The translations under genes were made by a program, and so were the position numbers. DNA of 64,000 nt from CATQHP01 sp965205595 (GTDB lineage: Bacteria; Acidobacteriota; Terriglobia; Bryobacterales; UBA6623), in the NCBI GenBank assembly GCA_965205595.1, contig CBDBHI010000030.1:310001-374000 (forward strand), read 5' to 3'. The notes below the pieces were generated by a model that saw nothing but the letters and a program-made list of their open reading frames with translations, had not been told where the DNA came from and ran no database searches. This document shows, piece by piece, positions 20,747 through 29,481 of this stretch (its first letter is position 1; each line of letters starts with the position of its first letter).

Positions 20747-21529
20747 ATGAGAATCCTATTCATCGGTGACATCGTTGGCCGCCCCGGACGCAGAATCGTT
20801 CGGGAGAAACTGCAGCAGATTGTCGCCGACGAAGACGTTGATCTCGTAATCGTGAACTGCGAGAATTCAGCGGCGGGCTTTGGCGTCACCGTCGAAATCG
20901 CCGAAGGCCTGTTTCGACAGGGTGCCCACGTTCTTACATCGGGCAACCATATCTGGGACAAGAGGGATATCTTTGCGTATCTCGACCAGGAGCCAAGAAT
21001 TCTGCGGCCGGCGAACTATCCAGCCGCTCCCGGCTCGGGTGTGTATATTGGCCAAACTGATGCCGCGGAGCGCTACGCGGTGATCAACTTGCAGGGCCGT
21101 GTTTATATGCCGAGCATCGATTGCCCATTCCAGATTGCCGAGCGCTTGCTGGAAGAGATCGAGCCCGATATCAAGATCCGTTTCGTGGACTTTCATGCCG
21201 AGGTCACCAGTGAAAAGATCGCTCTTGGTTGGCACCTTGACGGCCAAGTAAGTGCGGTTGTCGGTACGCACACGCACGTGCCGACGGCAGACGAGCGGGT
21301 GCTTCCGGGCGGGACCGCCTACATTACTGACGTCGGTATGACGGGACCGTTGAACTCGGTCATCGGCATGGACAAAGAGGCTTCAATCGCTCGCTTCTTG
21401 AGCGGTCGCCCCGCGAGATTTCAGCCCTCGGCGGGCCCGGTTCGCCTCAACGCGGTCGTGGTGGACGTGGATGATTCGACGGGTCTGGCGCGCTCGATTC
21501 ACAGGCATCGAGAAGATCTCGAGCCGTAG
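20747..21529 (+). CDS. ymdB: YmdB-family metallophosphoesterase (TIGR00282)
   Basis: 260 residues from the ATG at 20747 (MRILFIGDIVGRPGRR), the normal family start; longer upstream codons overlap the MOSC gene end and are rejected. Metal-binding motifs are all visible: GDIVG, VNCENSAAG, SGNHIWDKR, FVDFHAEVTSEK and GTHTHVPTADE. Family members hydrolyse 2',3'-cyclic nucleotides and cAMP and affect development and biofilm choices in Bacillus. A TACACT box lies ~28 nt upstream. Confidence 0.9.
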   Translation: MRILFIGDIVGRPGRRIVREKLQQIVADEDVDLVIVNCENSAAGFGVTVEIAEGLFRQGAHVLTSGNHIWDKRDIFAYLDQEPRILRPANYPAAPGSGVYIGQTDAAERYAVINLQGRVYMPSIDCPFQIAERLLEEIEPDIKIRFVDFHAEVTSEKIALGWHLDGQVSAVVGTHTHVPTADERVLPGGTAYITDVGMTGPLNSVIGMDKEASIARFLSGRPARFQPSAGPVRLNAVVVDVDDSTGLARSIHRHREDLEP

Positions 21530-21540
21530 ATCGCCGCCGC

Positions 21541-21546
21541 TATAAT
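21541..21546 (+). promoter_or_regulatory. -10 box (TATAAT) of ttcA
   Basis: Perfect TATAAT with 10 nt to the ATG at 21557. It overlaps an upstream ATG (21545), which argues that 21557 is the real start. Confidence 0.5.
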
Positions 21547-21556
21547 GCGGGCTGCA

Positions 21557-22423
21557 ATGCCTGGTCGACCCGTAAATCTTCGAAAAACGCTTTTACGTAA
21601 GGCGGGCAAGGCGGTTGCTGATTTCGACATGATCCGCGGCGGGGACCGCATTGCGGTTGGCGTTTCGGGCGGCAAAGACTCGCTGGCGCTGCTCGATGCG
21701 CTGCGATTCTTGCGCAAGCGCTCGCCCATCAAATTCGAACTGCAGGCGTTTACCGTCGAGCAGGGGAAATTCGTTCGCCCGGTCGAGCCGTTGCGCGAGT
21801 ACATGGCTGAGCGCGGCGTCGAATGGACTTATTATCGCGACGCACCGTCGTTTCGATTGATCGACGAGCAGCCCGACCACGGCTGCGATCTCTGTAGCCG
21901 CTACCGGCGCCGTGCTGTCTACGAGATTGCCGCTGAACTTGATTGCAAAGTCGTTGCCCTAGGGCACACGGCGGATGACTTTTGCGAATCACTACTTCGC
22001 AATACGCTCTTCACGGGCCGCCTCAGCGCACTGCCCGCAGTGACGAATTCACGGTCCGGCGATGTCCGCCTCATTCGGCCGCTGGTGTACGTTTCGGAAG
22101 AGATCACGCAGGCCTACGCCGAGCAGAATCAGCTCCCCATCACGCCTTGCGTTTGTTCTTTCAAGACCGGCACGGTTCGCGAAACCTTGCGAGGGATGCT
22201 CGCCCAACTCAAACGCGAAAATTCTCATGTCATGGAGAACATGCTCGCGGCGATGGGGCGTATCGACACCGATCGCCTGCTGGACCGACGCTTTCTTGGC
22301 GGGACGGGTGGCACTCCAGTTCAGGAGCCCGTTGCTCCACTAGTACTTAGTTGCGTAAGTGAGAATATTTACTGGCGAGGGGACGAGGGGCGACGACGGT
22401 CTTGGTCCATTCGAACGGAGTAG
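21557..22423 (+). CDS. ttcA: tRNA 2-thiocytidine synthetase TtcA-like, C-terminus replaced by IS630 insertion
   Basis: PP-loop motif GVSGGKDSLALLDAL, the TtcA Cys pair CDLCSRYRRRAVY, GHTADDFCESLLRN and the third Cys region TPCVCSFKTG are present, so catalytic and iron-sulfur residues are intact. The enzyme thiolates C32 of some tRNAs. From ~22342 the frame runs into the IS630 end and stops at 22423. Removing the element at its TA duplication restores ...EPVAPLEPYNLPILQSS and a stop at about 23519-23521. Only the last ~23 residues are changed, so the product may still work. Confidence 0.85.
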   Translation: MPGRPVNLRKTLLRKAGKAVADFDMIRGGDRIAVGVSGGKDSLALLDALRFLRKRSPIKFELQAFTVEQGKFVRPVEPLREYMAERGVEWTYYRDAPSFRLIDEQPDHGCDLCSRYRRRAVYEIAAELDCKVVALGHTADDFCESLLRNTLFTGRLSALPAVTNSRSGDVRLIRPLVYVSEEITQAYAEQNQLPITPCVCSFKTGTVRETLRGMLAQLKRENSHVMENMLAAMGRIDTDRLLDRRFLGGTGGTPVQEPVAPLVLSCVSENIYWRGDEGRRRSWSIRTE

Positions 22424-23463
22424 CCTTGGAGTTGTAGACGCGGACGAAGCTGTCGATGGCCTCGCGCACCTGCCGGGGGGAAGTGAAACTCGCCCCCCGC
22501 AAGGCGCGGCGGCTCAGAATCGAAAACCACACCTCAACCTGATTCATCCACGAACTGTAGGTCGGCGTGTAGTGAAAATGGATGTTCGCATGACGTTGCA
22601 GCCAGCGGTCATTTTTGGGCTTGTGAGTGTTCAAGTTATCCAAGATGATGTGGATCTCGCGGCCTTCGTGGATGGCCGCGATGTGGTTCATGAAGTCGAG
22701 AAACTCGCGACGCCGTCGGCGCCAATAGTGTCCGGCGATGATGAATCCGGTAGCCACTTCCAGCGCGGCGAAAAGCGGCGTCGTGCCGTGCCGCCTGTAG
22801 CCGTGCGAGAAGCCCGTCAAGGCCTTGCCGTTGGGCAAGCGTAGCCAGCCCTGCGCTCGCTCCAAGGCCTGGATGCTCGGCTTCTCGTCGACCGCGAGCA
22901 CCACGGCGTTTTCCGGCGGGCTGAGGTAGAGTCCGACAATGTCGGCGGCCTTGCGAGCGAACTCCGGGTCGGTTGACAAACACCAACTGCGCCGCCGCCG
23001 CAAGGACACGCCGAGCTGCCGCAGTACGCGCCAGACTTGATGCTTGCTGACGTCGCCGAGAGCTTCCGCGAGCAGTTCGCCTGTCCAAGTGGCGTGCCCT
23101 TCGGGCGGAGCTTCGTCGAGTTGGCAGAGGATGCGTTTGCGCGTCGCTTGGTCGTACCGCGCGGGCCTGCCGGAACGCGCTTGATCGCATAATCCCGCCA
23201 GACGTTGCTGGGCGAAGCGGGTGCGCCATTTCGACACGCGCGCCGCCGGGGATCCCAGTTGCCGGGCGATCTCGGCGGTCGAGGTAGCGGCGGCCGCCAG
23301 CAGCACAATGCGAGCGCGCTCCACCATGCGCCGTTCGGACTTGTGGCCGCGCACCCAGAGTCGCAGCGTCTCTTCTTCCTCGGCGTTCAGTCGAATCACC
23401 GTTGCCGGTCTTGCCATACCGACATTTTACAGTTAAAGGCCTTACTTTCGCAAGTTAGTACTA
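22342..23463. mobile_element. IS630-family insertion sequence
   Basis: Ends are inverted: TACTTAGTTGCGTAAGTGAG at the left and, on the other strand, TACTAACTTGCGAAAGTAAG at the right, flanked by TA on both sides (22342-22343 and 23462-23463), the classical IS630 target. One transposase gene on the minus strand. About 1.12 kb. Confidence 0.85.
22347..23417 (-). CDS. IS630-family transposase
   Basis: 356 residues. An N-terminal helix-turn-helix (TAEIARQLGSPAARVSKWRTR) is followed by a DDE domain: Asp in VVLAVDEKPSIQALER, Asp in IHIILDNLNTHKPK, Glu in WMNQVEVWFSILSRRAL. Complete and probably active. It lies antisense to ttcA, and its stop codon is inside the terminal repeat. Confidence 0.93.
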   Translation of the reverse strand: MARPATVIRLNAEEEETLRLWVRGHKSERRMVERARIVLLAAAATSTAEIARQLGSPAARVSKWRTRFAQQRLAGLCDQARSGRPARYDQATRKRILCQLDEAPPEGHATWTGELLAEALGDVSKHQVWRVLRQLGVSLRRRRSWCLSTDPEFARKAADIVGLYLSPPENAVVLAVDEKPSIQALERAQGWLRLPNGKALTGFSHGYRRHGTTPLFAALEVATGFIIAGHYWRRRRREFLDFMNHIAAIHEGREIHIILDNLNTHKPKNDRWLQRHANIHFHYTPTYSSWMNQVEVWFSILSRRALRGASFTSPRQVREAIDSFVRVYNSKATPFEWTKTVVAPRPLASKYSHLRN

Positions 23464-23542
23464 GAGCCATACAATTTGCCGATTCTGCAATCGAGCTGTA
23501 ACGATTCTGTCATTGAATATTAACCGGGCTGAGATTGCTGAG

Positions 23543-25117
23543 CCTCTTTTCCAATCGAAAGATGAGCCTGCAGGAGGCAGGCGAAGGTAGCTGTGGGCAG
23601 GAGGGATTATAGCTCGGATTGGGGCTTGAGGTTGAAGCCCGTTGTGGGGCCCGTAGGGCGGGGTGAGGGGGATTGCATAAGGGGGAAGGGGCGGCAGCCC
23701 CAGTCCCCCTTTGCAGCCATCCCAGGCGAGACCCCACGGCCGTCTTCGGACGTGGGCCGGAGGAGCCGACAACGCCTCGGGTCGGGGCGTTGTCTAGCGC
23801 GTGCGCCAGCAGATCGCGAGGTCTTTGCAGACGCGTTGCAGTTCGTTGCGCTGAGCGTCGAGTTGCTCGGCAAACTCGGTGTCGGAACAAGTGTCCGCTC
23901 GCGCTTGGAGCTTCTTGAGCGAGCGATCCGCGCGCAGGCCGCGCTGCTCGGCGGGCAGGCTGAGCAGCTTTTCCCACGGCGTGCTCCACTCGGCGTACAC
24001 CTTGCGCAACTTGCCGCGGCGGTCTCGGCGCTCGCTGGCGAAAGCGCATGGGCGATGAAAATTCAAGTACGGGTTGAGCCACTGGCGGTAGAAGGTGTCG
24101 ATCGCCTGCGTCGCTTCCGAGGGCAAAAACTGGTAGCCCATCCACTTGCGCACCACCGCGCCGTTCTTGGTTTCGACCAAGGCATTGTCGTTCGAACGGC
24201 GCGCGCGAGACTTCGTAAATTCAATTCGCAACTTCTCGAGCAGTTTAGCGGTTTGATGGTTGACGAATTCGCTGCCATTGTCGGAGTGAAAGCCGCGAAC
24301 GATAAATGGAAATTGTTCCAAAAGGCCTTCCAGCAAGGGAATGAGGTGATTTTCGTTGATGCGTTGGACGCAGCCGACGGCCTGCCACTGCGTCACTTCG
24401 TCGACCACGTTGATGCTGTAGGCGCCTTTTTCGCCTTCCTGTTCGGGCGAGTGCACGGTGTCGATGCGCAGGTAGCCCGGACGTCCTCGCGGCTCGGGTT
24501 GGCGGCGTTCGCCGATCGCAACGGGCGTGGGACGGGTCTTGTCGAGATGCAAACTGTGACGTTGGTAGACGGCTCTTTTTCGCAAGTTGTACAGCTGGCC
24601 CACGGACAATTCGGCCAGGCGTCGAAACTCTTTGCGGCCGTAGATCTGGAACTCGCGTTGGAGAATGCGGCGGGTGGCCGGCCCCGAGAGGCGCTGATGA
24701 ACTCGATCGACGTGCGCCAGTAAGACGCTGTCGGCGCGTGTGTACTTGCTGGGAAAACGGCGCCGCCGATAGGCCCTCGGACGGACGCAACGCGTGTGCA
24801 AGAACTGTCCGATCAGGCGGGTGAGTTGCGCGCGGCTTAAGCCCGTGAGCTTAGCGAGATAACGCCGCAGGAGACCCTTGACGGAGCGCTTCTGGTCGGC
24901 ATAGTGATGCCGCTTCAAGACGCTTTCGACGAGCGCATATTTGTCGCTTCGATTGCCGCCCTCGAAGGCGACGGATTGGCACCCGTCGAGAAAACACTCG
25001 ATCTGCTCCAGACTCAGCGATTCGGCTTGCTGCACGGCGACTCCCATCGCCCGCAGCTGCTCTGTTCCTGACCACCCAACGGATCCCCGTCAGGCTCATC
25101 TTGTATTGGACAAGACG
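23543..25117. mobile_element. 1,575-bp DDE insertion sequence, copy 1, with 4-bp target duplication
   Basis: Ends are related ~28-bp inverted repeats: CCTCTTTTCCAATCGAAAGA at the low end and CGTCTTGTCCAATACAAGAT read inward from the high end, both followed by a GATGAGCCTG block. The flanks carry TGAG on both sides (23539-23542 and 25118-25121). A near-identical copy in the opposite orientation is at 61260-62868. Confidence 0.88.
23794..25047 (-). CDS. Integrase-type (rve) DDE transposase, copy 1
   Basis: 417 residues. An N-terminal helical DNA-binding region (LTGLSRAQLTRLIGQFL) and a retroviral-integrase-like catalytic core with Asp in YLRIDTVHSPEQ, Asp in GFHSDNGSEFVNH and Glu in DNALVETKNGAVVRKW. 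The tail is Arg/Lys-rich. Resembles IS3/IS481-type integrase-core transposases, but the exact IS family cannot be fixed by eye. Encoded protein matches the copy at 61364-62617; only scattered silent differences were noticed. Confidence 0.9.
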   Translation of the reverse strand: MGVAVQQAESLSLEQIECFLDGCQSVAFEGGNRSDKYALVESVLKRHHYADQKRSVKGLLRRYLAKLTGLSRAQLTRLIGQFLHTRCVRPRAYRRRRFPSKYTRADSVLLAHVDRVHQRLSGPATRRILQREFQIYGRKEFRRLAELSVGQLYNLRKRAVYQRHSLHLDKTRPTPVAIGERRQPEPRGRPGYLRIDTVHSPEQEGEKGAYSINVVDEVTQWQAVGCVQRINENHLIPLLEGLLEQFPFIVRGFHSDNGSEFVNHQTAKLLEKLRIEFTKSRARRSNDNALVETKNGAVVRKWMGYQFLPSEATQAIDTFYRQWLNPYLNFHRPCAFASERRDRRGKLRKVYAEWSTPWEKLLSLPAEQRGLRADRSLKKLQARADTCSDTEFAEQLDAQRNELQRVCKDLAICWRTR

Positions 25118-25214
25118 TGAGGCCAGGCCGGTGTCGATACGATAGGATTGTCCGTTAAGCCTAGAACAGGCCCGCACCCCCACAGTCTTATCCGACGGCA
25201 AACGTGGCGCACCT

Positions 25215-26378
25215 ATGAGTTCCAAATCGGTCCAACCTGAGGGGAACGCCCAGTCGGACCTGACGGCAAACGTGCTGCGCGCCGCGGCCGTCGTCGCTTT
25301 GCTGTTCGTTTTCCTGATGGGCGTTCGGGGGTTGGGTGACGGTTTCACGTTGCTCGGCAAAGACCTGTTGGATTCCTTTTTCAAAGCGACATCCAACCCA
25401 TTCGTCGGATTGATGGTCGGGTTGTTGGCAACGACGTTGATGCAGAGTTCGTCGGTGACGACCTCAATGATCGTCGCCCTCGTCGCCGCTCCCGAGAATC
25501 CACTGCCGGTGGTGAACGCCGTGCCGATGATCATGGGCGCGAACATTGGCACGACGGTCACGAACACGATCGTCTCGCTGGCACATATGGGCCGTCCCGA
25601 TGAGTTTCGGCGGGCGTTCTCCGTGGCGACCTGCCATGATTTTTTTAACTTTATCGCAGTGATCGTTTTGCTTCCGTTCGAGATCGCGACAGGGTTTCTA
25701 AGCAAGACGGCTGCGATGTTCGCCGGCGGTCTGGCCAATAGCGGAGCTGGGCTGAAACTCGATAACCCTCTCAAGACCGCGCTCAAAGCGGCGTTGGCTC
25801 CGATTCAAAGCGTGCTTAACTCGCTCACTGAGTCCGAACTCACCCAGGGTTTGTTGTTGATCTTGGTGAGCGGCGTGTTGATTTTCGCGGCTTTGCTACA
25901 GATCGTCCGGGTGATGCGCGCGGCCATGCTCGCCAGAGCTGAATCTTCAATCGAAAGAGCACTTGGCCGATCCGCCATTTTGGCTATGGCTGTCGGGGTT
26001 GTAGTAACGGGAATGGTGCAGTCGAGCTCAATTACAACCTCGCTTCTTGTACCACTGGCTGGAGCGGGCTTTCTCACGTTGGAGCAGGCGTTTCCGGTTA
26101 CTCTTGGCGCCAACATCGGAACGACTCTCACCGCACTGATGGCGTCGCTTGCGGTCTCGGGCCCCAATGCCGAAGCCGGGGTCGCGATCGCGCTCACCCA
26201 TTTAATGTTTAATTTGACCGGCACGGTCTTGGTCTACCCTGTCGCGGCTGTTCGACAGTTTCCGCTTAGAGCGGCCCGCAAGCTGGCCGACGTCGCGGTT
26301 GATTCCAAGGCGCTCGCGATTCTTTATGTTGTCTTACTGTTTTACGCGCTGCCCGCGCTCATCGCGTTTATCACCTAG
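25215..26378 (+). CDS. Na+/phosphate symporter (NptA/PNaS family)
   Basis: 387 residues, ~8-10 membrane helices. Two inverted-repeat signature copies are clear: LMQSSSVTTSMIVALV with GANIGTTVTNTIVSL, and MVQSSSITTSLLVPL with GANIGTTLTALMASL. These QSSS and GxNxGTT motifs form the Na+ and phosphate sites in SLC34-like carriers. No C-terminal PhoU domain is fused. Inner-membrane import of phosphate is expected. Stop overlaps the convergent sulfatase stop by 4 nt. Confidence 0.9.
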   Translation: MSSKSVQPEGNAQSDLTANVLRAAAVVALLFVFLMGVRGLGDGFTLLGKDLLDSFFKATSNPFVGLMVGLLATTLMQSSSVTTSMIVALVAAPENPLPVVNAVPMIMGANIGTTVTNTIVSLAHMGRPDEFRRAFSVATCHDFFNFIAVIVLLPFEIATGFLSKTAAMFAGGLANSGAGLKLDNPLKTALKAALAPIQSVLNSLTESELTQGLLLILVSGVLIFAALLQIVRVMRAAMLARAESSIERALGRSAILAMAVGVVVTGMVQSSSITTSLLVPLAGAGFLTLEQAFPVTLGANIGTTLTALMASLAVSGPNAEAGVAIALTHLMFNLTGTVLVYPVAAVRQFPLRAARKLADVAVDSKALAILYVVLLFYALPALIAFIT

Positions 26379-28078
26379 CGAGCCAGCGGCGCGCTGCGGC
26401 CGGAGTTTACGTACTCTTCCAACTTCGCCTTGAGTTCATCGACTATCTCCGGCTTCTCGAAATATAGATTAATCGTTTCGCCCGGGTCGTCTGCGAGGTT
26501 ATAGAGTTGCCCCGGCGCATCAGGGGCGCTGTCTTCGAGCACGTACGGTACGAGGTGTTCGCGGCTGTAGTCGTTGCCGCCAGAGCCCTGATGATGGAGG
26601 TATTTCCAAGGTCCCCTCCGAATCGCAAGTTCTAGTCGATTCGTTTGGTGCAGTGTGTATTCGCGGATTGGCGTCGCATTCGTTTCACCGGTAAGCACTT
26701 TAAGGAAGTCGTAGCTATCCTCGGCCGTCGACTCGGGCAGGTTGAAGCCAACTAAAGAGGCAACGGTTGACATCACATCAGTGAGGCAAAAAGTCTGGTC
26801 GGTGGTGCTGCCGGGTGCAATCTTGCCAGGCCAACGGGCGATCATCGGGACGCGATGTCCACCTTCCCATTGATCGCGTTTAACGCCGCGCCATGGACGC
26901 GCGCCATCGTGGCCGTGATCGTTCCGCATGTAGTAAGCAGACGTCACCTCCGGCCCGTTGTCGCTTGAGAACATGACGAGCGTGTTGTCGGCCAGCCCTA
27001 GTTCGTCGAGGGTTGCCAGCAGTTGGCCGACGACATGATCCATCTCAAAAATAAAGTCGCCGTGGGGACCGGCGTCGGTCTTTCCCTTGAACACATCAGC
27101 CGGGAACGACGGCAGATGGACTGCCTGCATCGAGTGAAACAGGAAGAACGGTTTGCGAGGTGGGTTAGCTGCGTGGTCCGTCAGAAACTCGATGCTCTTT
27201 TCCAAGAAGACCAGATCGACTTCTTCGATGTCATAGTCGGGCGCGATCATCCCTGGGCGATTGTCGTTGGCGTATGGGTGTTTTGGAAGCGGCCCCCGAT
27301 CGAGTACCGCTTCAGGCGGTACGGGAACGCGGTCGCCGTCGATCCAGGCGTAGAGCCAGTCAGTGGTCGGGCAGGCAACCGTTCCGAAGAATCGGTCGAA
27401 GCCGCGGTGAATCGGCCCATCGGGGATCGGCCTCGAGAAATCGACAAGGCGCACGCGCTCAACGCCGGCTGCCGAGCGCTGCGCTCGAGTTTCCGCGGGC
27501 AACTCAATTTCGTGAACCGGCGTTCCGTCCGCTGTTTGGAAGGTCATCCCAATGTGCCATTTGCCCGTGAGCGCGGTTGCGTAGCCCGACTGGCGCAGCA
27601 TTTCCGGAAGCGTCAGACGCCCCTCGCCGATGAGCGCCGGGCCCTCAACGCCGGTGAACACACCGGCCATGCCGGTACGAAATTCCATGCGCCCAGTCAT
27701 GATGCTGTATCGCGTCGGGGTGCAGACTGTCGACGGACTGTGCGCGTCGGTGAAGCGCATGCCCTCCGACGCCAGCCGGTCGAGACTCGGGGTGGGAACT
27801 TTCGACTCGGGATTGTAGACGCCGACATCGCCGTAACCAAGGTCGTCGGCCAGTATGAATAGGATATTGGGGTGCTCGGGCGTGGAAGGCATCGGCTCGA
27901 TGCCACACGACGCAAGCGCAAACGCCACCAACACCACCACGCCCGGACGGCTCGCTCTTCTGTGAGCAGTTCTTTCCGCGCCACGGACGGGAAGCCCGCA
28001 GTAGCGATCGCTGGGCGTCAACACTGAACCCGCTGCCTCAATCGCCACGGGCTCATGCCGCGTTCGGCGGGGTGTCAA
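26375..28078 (-). CDS. Sulfatase (arylsulfatase type), lipoprotein
   Basis: Up to 567 residues; the start is uncertain (TTG 28078 overlaps the upstream gene, GTG 28024 is also possible). The signal region VVVLVAFALASCG has a lipobox Cys, so the enzyme is probably membrane-anchored. Sulfatase motifs: PNILFILADDLGYGDVGVYN (metal site), the formylglycine motif CTPTR in SPSTVCTPTRYSIMTGR, GKWHIG, and FSSDNGPE for calcium. Needs a formylglycine-generating enzyme, not in the window. Substrate likely a sulfated polysaccharide fragment; inferred. Downstream of the Gfo/Idh gene on the same strand. Confidence 0.9.
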   Translation of the reverse strand: MTPRRTRHEPVAIEAAGSVLTPSDRYCGLPVRGAERTAHRRASRPGVVVLVAFALASCGIEPMPSTPEHPNILFILADDLGYGDVGVYNPESKVPTPSLDRLASEGMRFTDAHSPSTVCTPTRYSIMTGRMEFRTGMAGVFTGVEGPALIGEGRLTLPEMLRQSGYATALTGKWHIGMTFQTADGTPVHEIELPAETRAQRSAAGVERVRLVDFSRPIPDGPIHRGFDRFFGTVACPTTDWLYAWIDGDRVPVPPEAVLDRGPLPKHPYANDNRPGMIAPDYDIEEVDLVFLEKSIEFLTDHAANPPRKPFFLFHSMQAVHLPSFPADVFKGKTDAGPHGDFIFEMDHVVGQLLATLDELGLADNTLVMFSSDNGPEVTSAYYMRNDHGHDGARPWRGVKRDQWEGGHRVPMIARWPGKIAPGSTTDQTFCLTDVMSTVASLVGFNLPESTAEDSYDFLKVLTGETNATPIREYTLHQTNRLELAIRRGPWKYLHHQGSGGNDYSREHLVPYVLEDSAPDAPGQLYNLADDPGETINLYFEKPEIVDELKAKLEEYVNSGRSAPLAR

Positions 28079-29414
28079 CTACCTCTTCAAGATCCGGGTC
28101 GAAGTACAGAACCTTCCCTTGCCTGAAAGCCATCACGCTCATCGAGATCGTCACTTGCGCTCGGTAAGCGGTATCAGCGTCAAGGTTCGGTTTGGCCCGC
28201 GTTCGAACGCACTCTAGGAAATTCTTCATATGGGCATCACGACCCTTGTCCTCGACCTTGATCTGAACCGATTCCGTACCGTACTTCCTAACGAAAGCTT
28301 CCTCGTAGATCGGCTCGGCTTCGACGGTGATGTAGTCGGTCCTGCCCTCGAATCGGCCGTGCTCTACCATAATGATCGTTCCCTCGTGGCCGCGAATGAG
28401 CCCCGGGATATGGTGCGAGTTCGCCATTGACGAACTGAGGATCAGCGAGTGTCCCTTGGCGAAGTCGGCCATCAAGTTGAAGGTATCGGGCACCTCGCGA
28501 TCACCCGGCGCGTTGAACACGTACTTGCCGCCCGTCGCGGTGACGCGGTAGGGGAACTGAGGCTCGCCCCAGCAGATATTCAAGGGCGCGACGACGTGGT
28601 AGAAAAGGTCGGTCGCGATGCCGCCGGAGTAATCCCAAAACTTGCGGAAACGGAAAAACCGGTGCGGCTCCCACTCACGTTTCTGTGACGGACCCTGCCA
28701 CATGTCCCAGTCAATGTAGTTGACGCCCTGTCCGTGCGGGCCGGCGTCGGGTTCAATCTGCCAACCACCGCGGCGCTCCGGGGTCCAGTTCCATTCGCCT
28801 CGAAATGAATTGCGGTGGTAGGAACCCTGGCTTGAAATCAGCTTGCCGATCATGCCGTCGGAAAGGGCCTTGCGGGCCTTCCACCACTGGTCGGCGGAGG
28901 TCGTTTGCGAACCGACTTGGAGGACGCCGCCCGTCTCTTTGACCTTTGCCGCGACGGCTTTCGCCTCCTCGATCGTGTGGGTCATCGGCTTTTCGAGATA
29001 GACGTCTTTGCCTGCATCGAGCGCTGCGATGGCCATCGTCCCGTGCCAGTGATCGGGGGTTGCGACGACGACGGCGTCGATGTCAGGACGCGCAATGACT
29101 TCGCGGTAATCCAGTGTGGAAAACTCGGCCTTGGTATTTTCCTGGGCGAGCCGTTTACGCTTTTCGTAGACGTCGCAGACAGCGTTGATCTTAAAGTTCT
29201 GCCCGCCCTCAATCATCGAAAGCATCAGCCGTTGCAAGCTGCTGCCGCGCCCCCCAACGCCGATCTGGGCGACGCTAATGCGATCGTTCGCTCCGACCAC
29301 GCGTTTGCGGGATGCGGCGGTTTGGCTCGCGGCAGGTCTTGCGGCTAGCAGACCAGCCGTCGCCGCGCCTCCGGAAAGGAAAGTACGGCGGTTGAGTTTT
29401 GTGCGGGAAGACAT
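28053..29414 (-). CDS. Gfo/Idh/MocA-family oxidoreductase, Tat-exported
   Basis: 453 residues from ATG 29414 (ATG 29426 is the alternative). A Tat signal NRRTFLSGGAATAGLLAAR is followed by the NAD(P)-binding Rossmann start SVAQIGVGGRG, VVATPDHWHGTMAIAALDAG, and the EKPMTHTIEEAKAV motif with the conserved Lys. The C-terminal alpha/beta domain contains DLFYHVVAPLNICW. Export with a bound cofactor is common for the Acidobacteria/Planctomycetes branch of this family, which works on sugars or inositols. A TAGAAT box 5 nt before 29426 is a possible -10. Likely cotranscribed with the sulfatase. Confidence 0.88.
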   Translation of the reverse strand: MSSRTKLNRRTFLSGGAATAGLLAARPAASQTAASRKRVVGANDRISVAQIGVGGRGSSLQRLMLSMIEGGQNFKINAVCDVYEKRKRLAQENTKAEFSTLDYREVIARPDIDAVVVATPDHWHGTMAIAALDAGKDVYLEKPMTHTIEEAKAVAAKVKETGGVLQVGSQTTSADQWWKARKALSDGMIGKLISSQGSYHRNSFRGEWNWTPERRGGWQIEPDAGPHGQGVNYIDWDMWQGPSQKREWEPHRFFRFRKFWDYSGGIATDLFYHVVAPLNICWGEPQFPYRVTATGGKYVFNAPGDREVPDTFNLMADFAKGHSLILSSSMANSHHIPGLIRGHEGTIIMVEHGRFEGRTDYITVEAEPIYEEAFVRKYGTESVQIKVEDKGRDAHMKNFLECVRTRAKPNLDADTAYRAQVTISMSVMAFRQGKVLYFDPDLEEVVDTPPNAA

Positions 29415-29481
29415 GGATTTCACCATCGAGAATTCTATCAGAGGTGGGCGCGCGCCATGGGAAGCCTGATGGCAATTCGCA

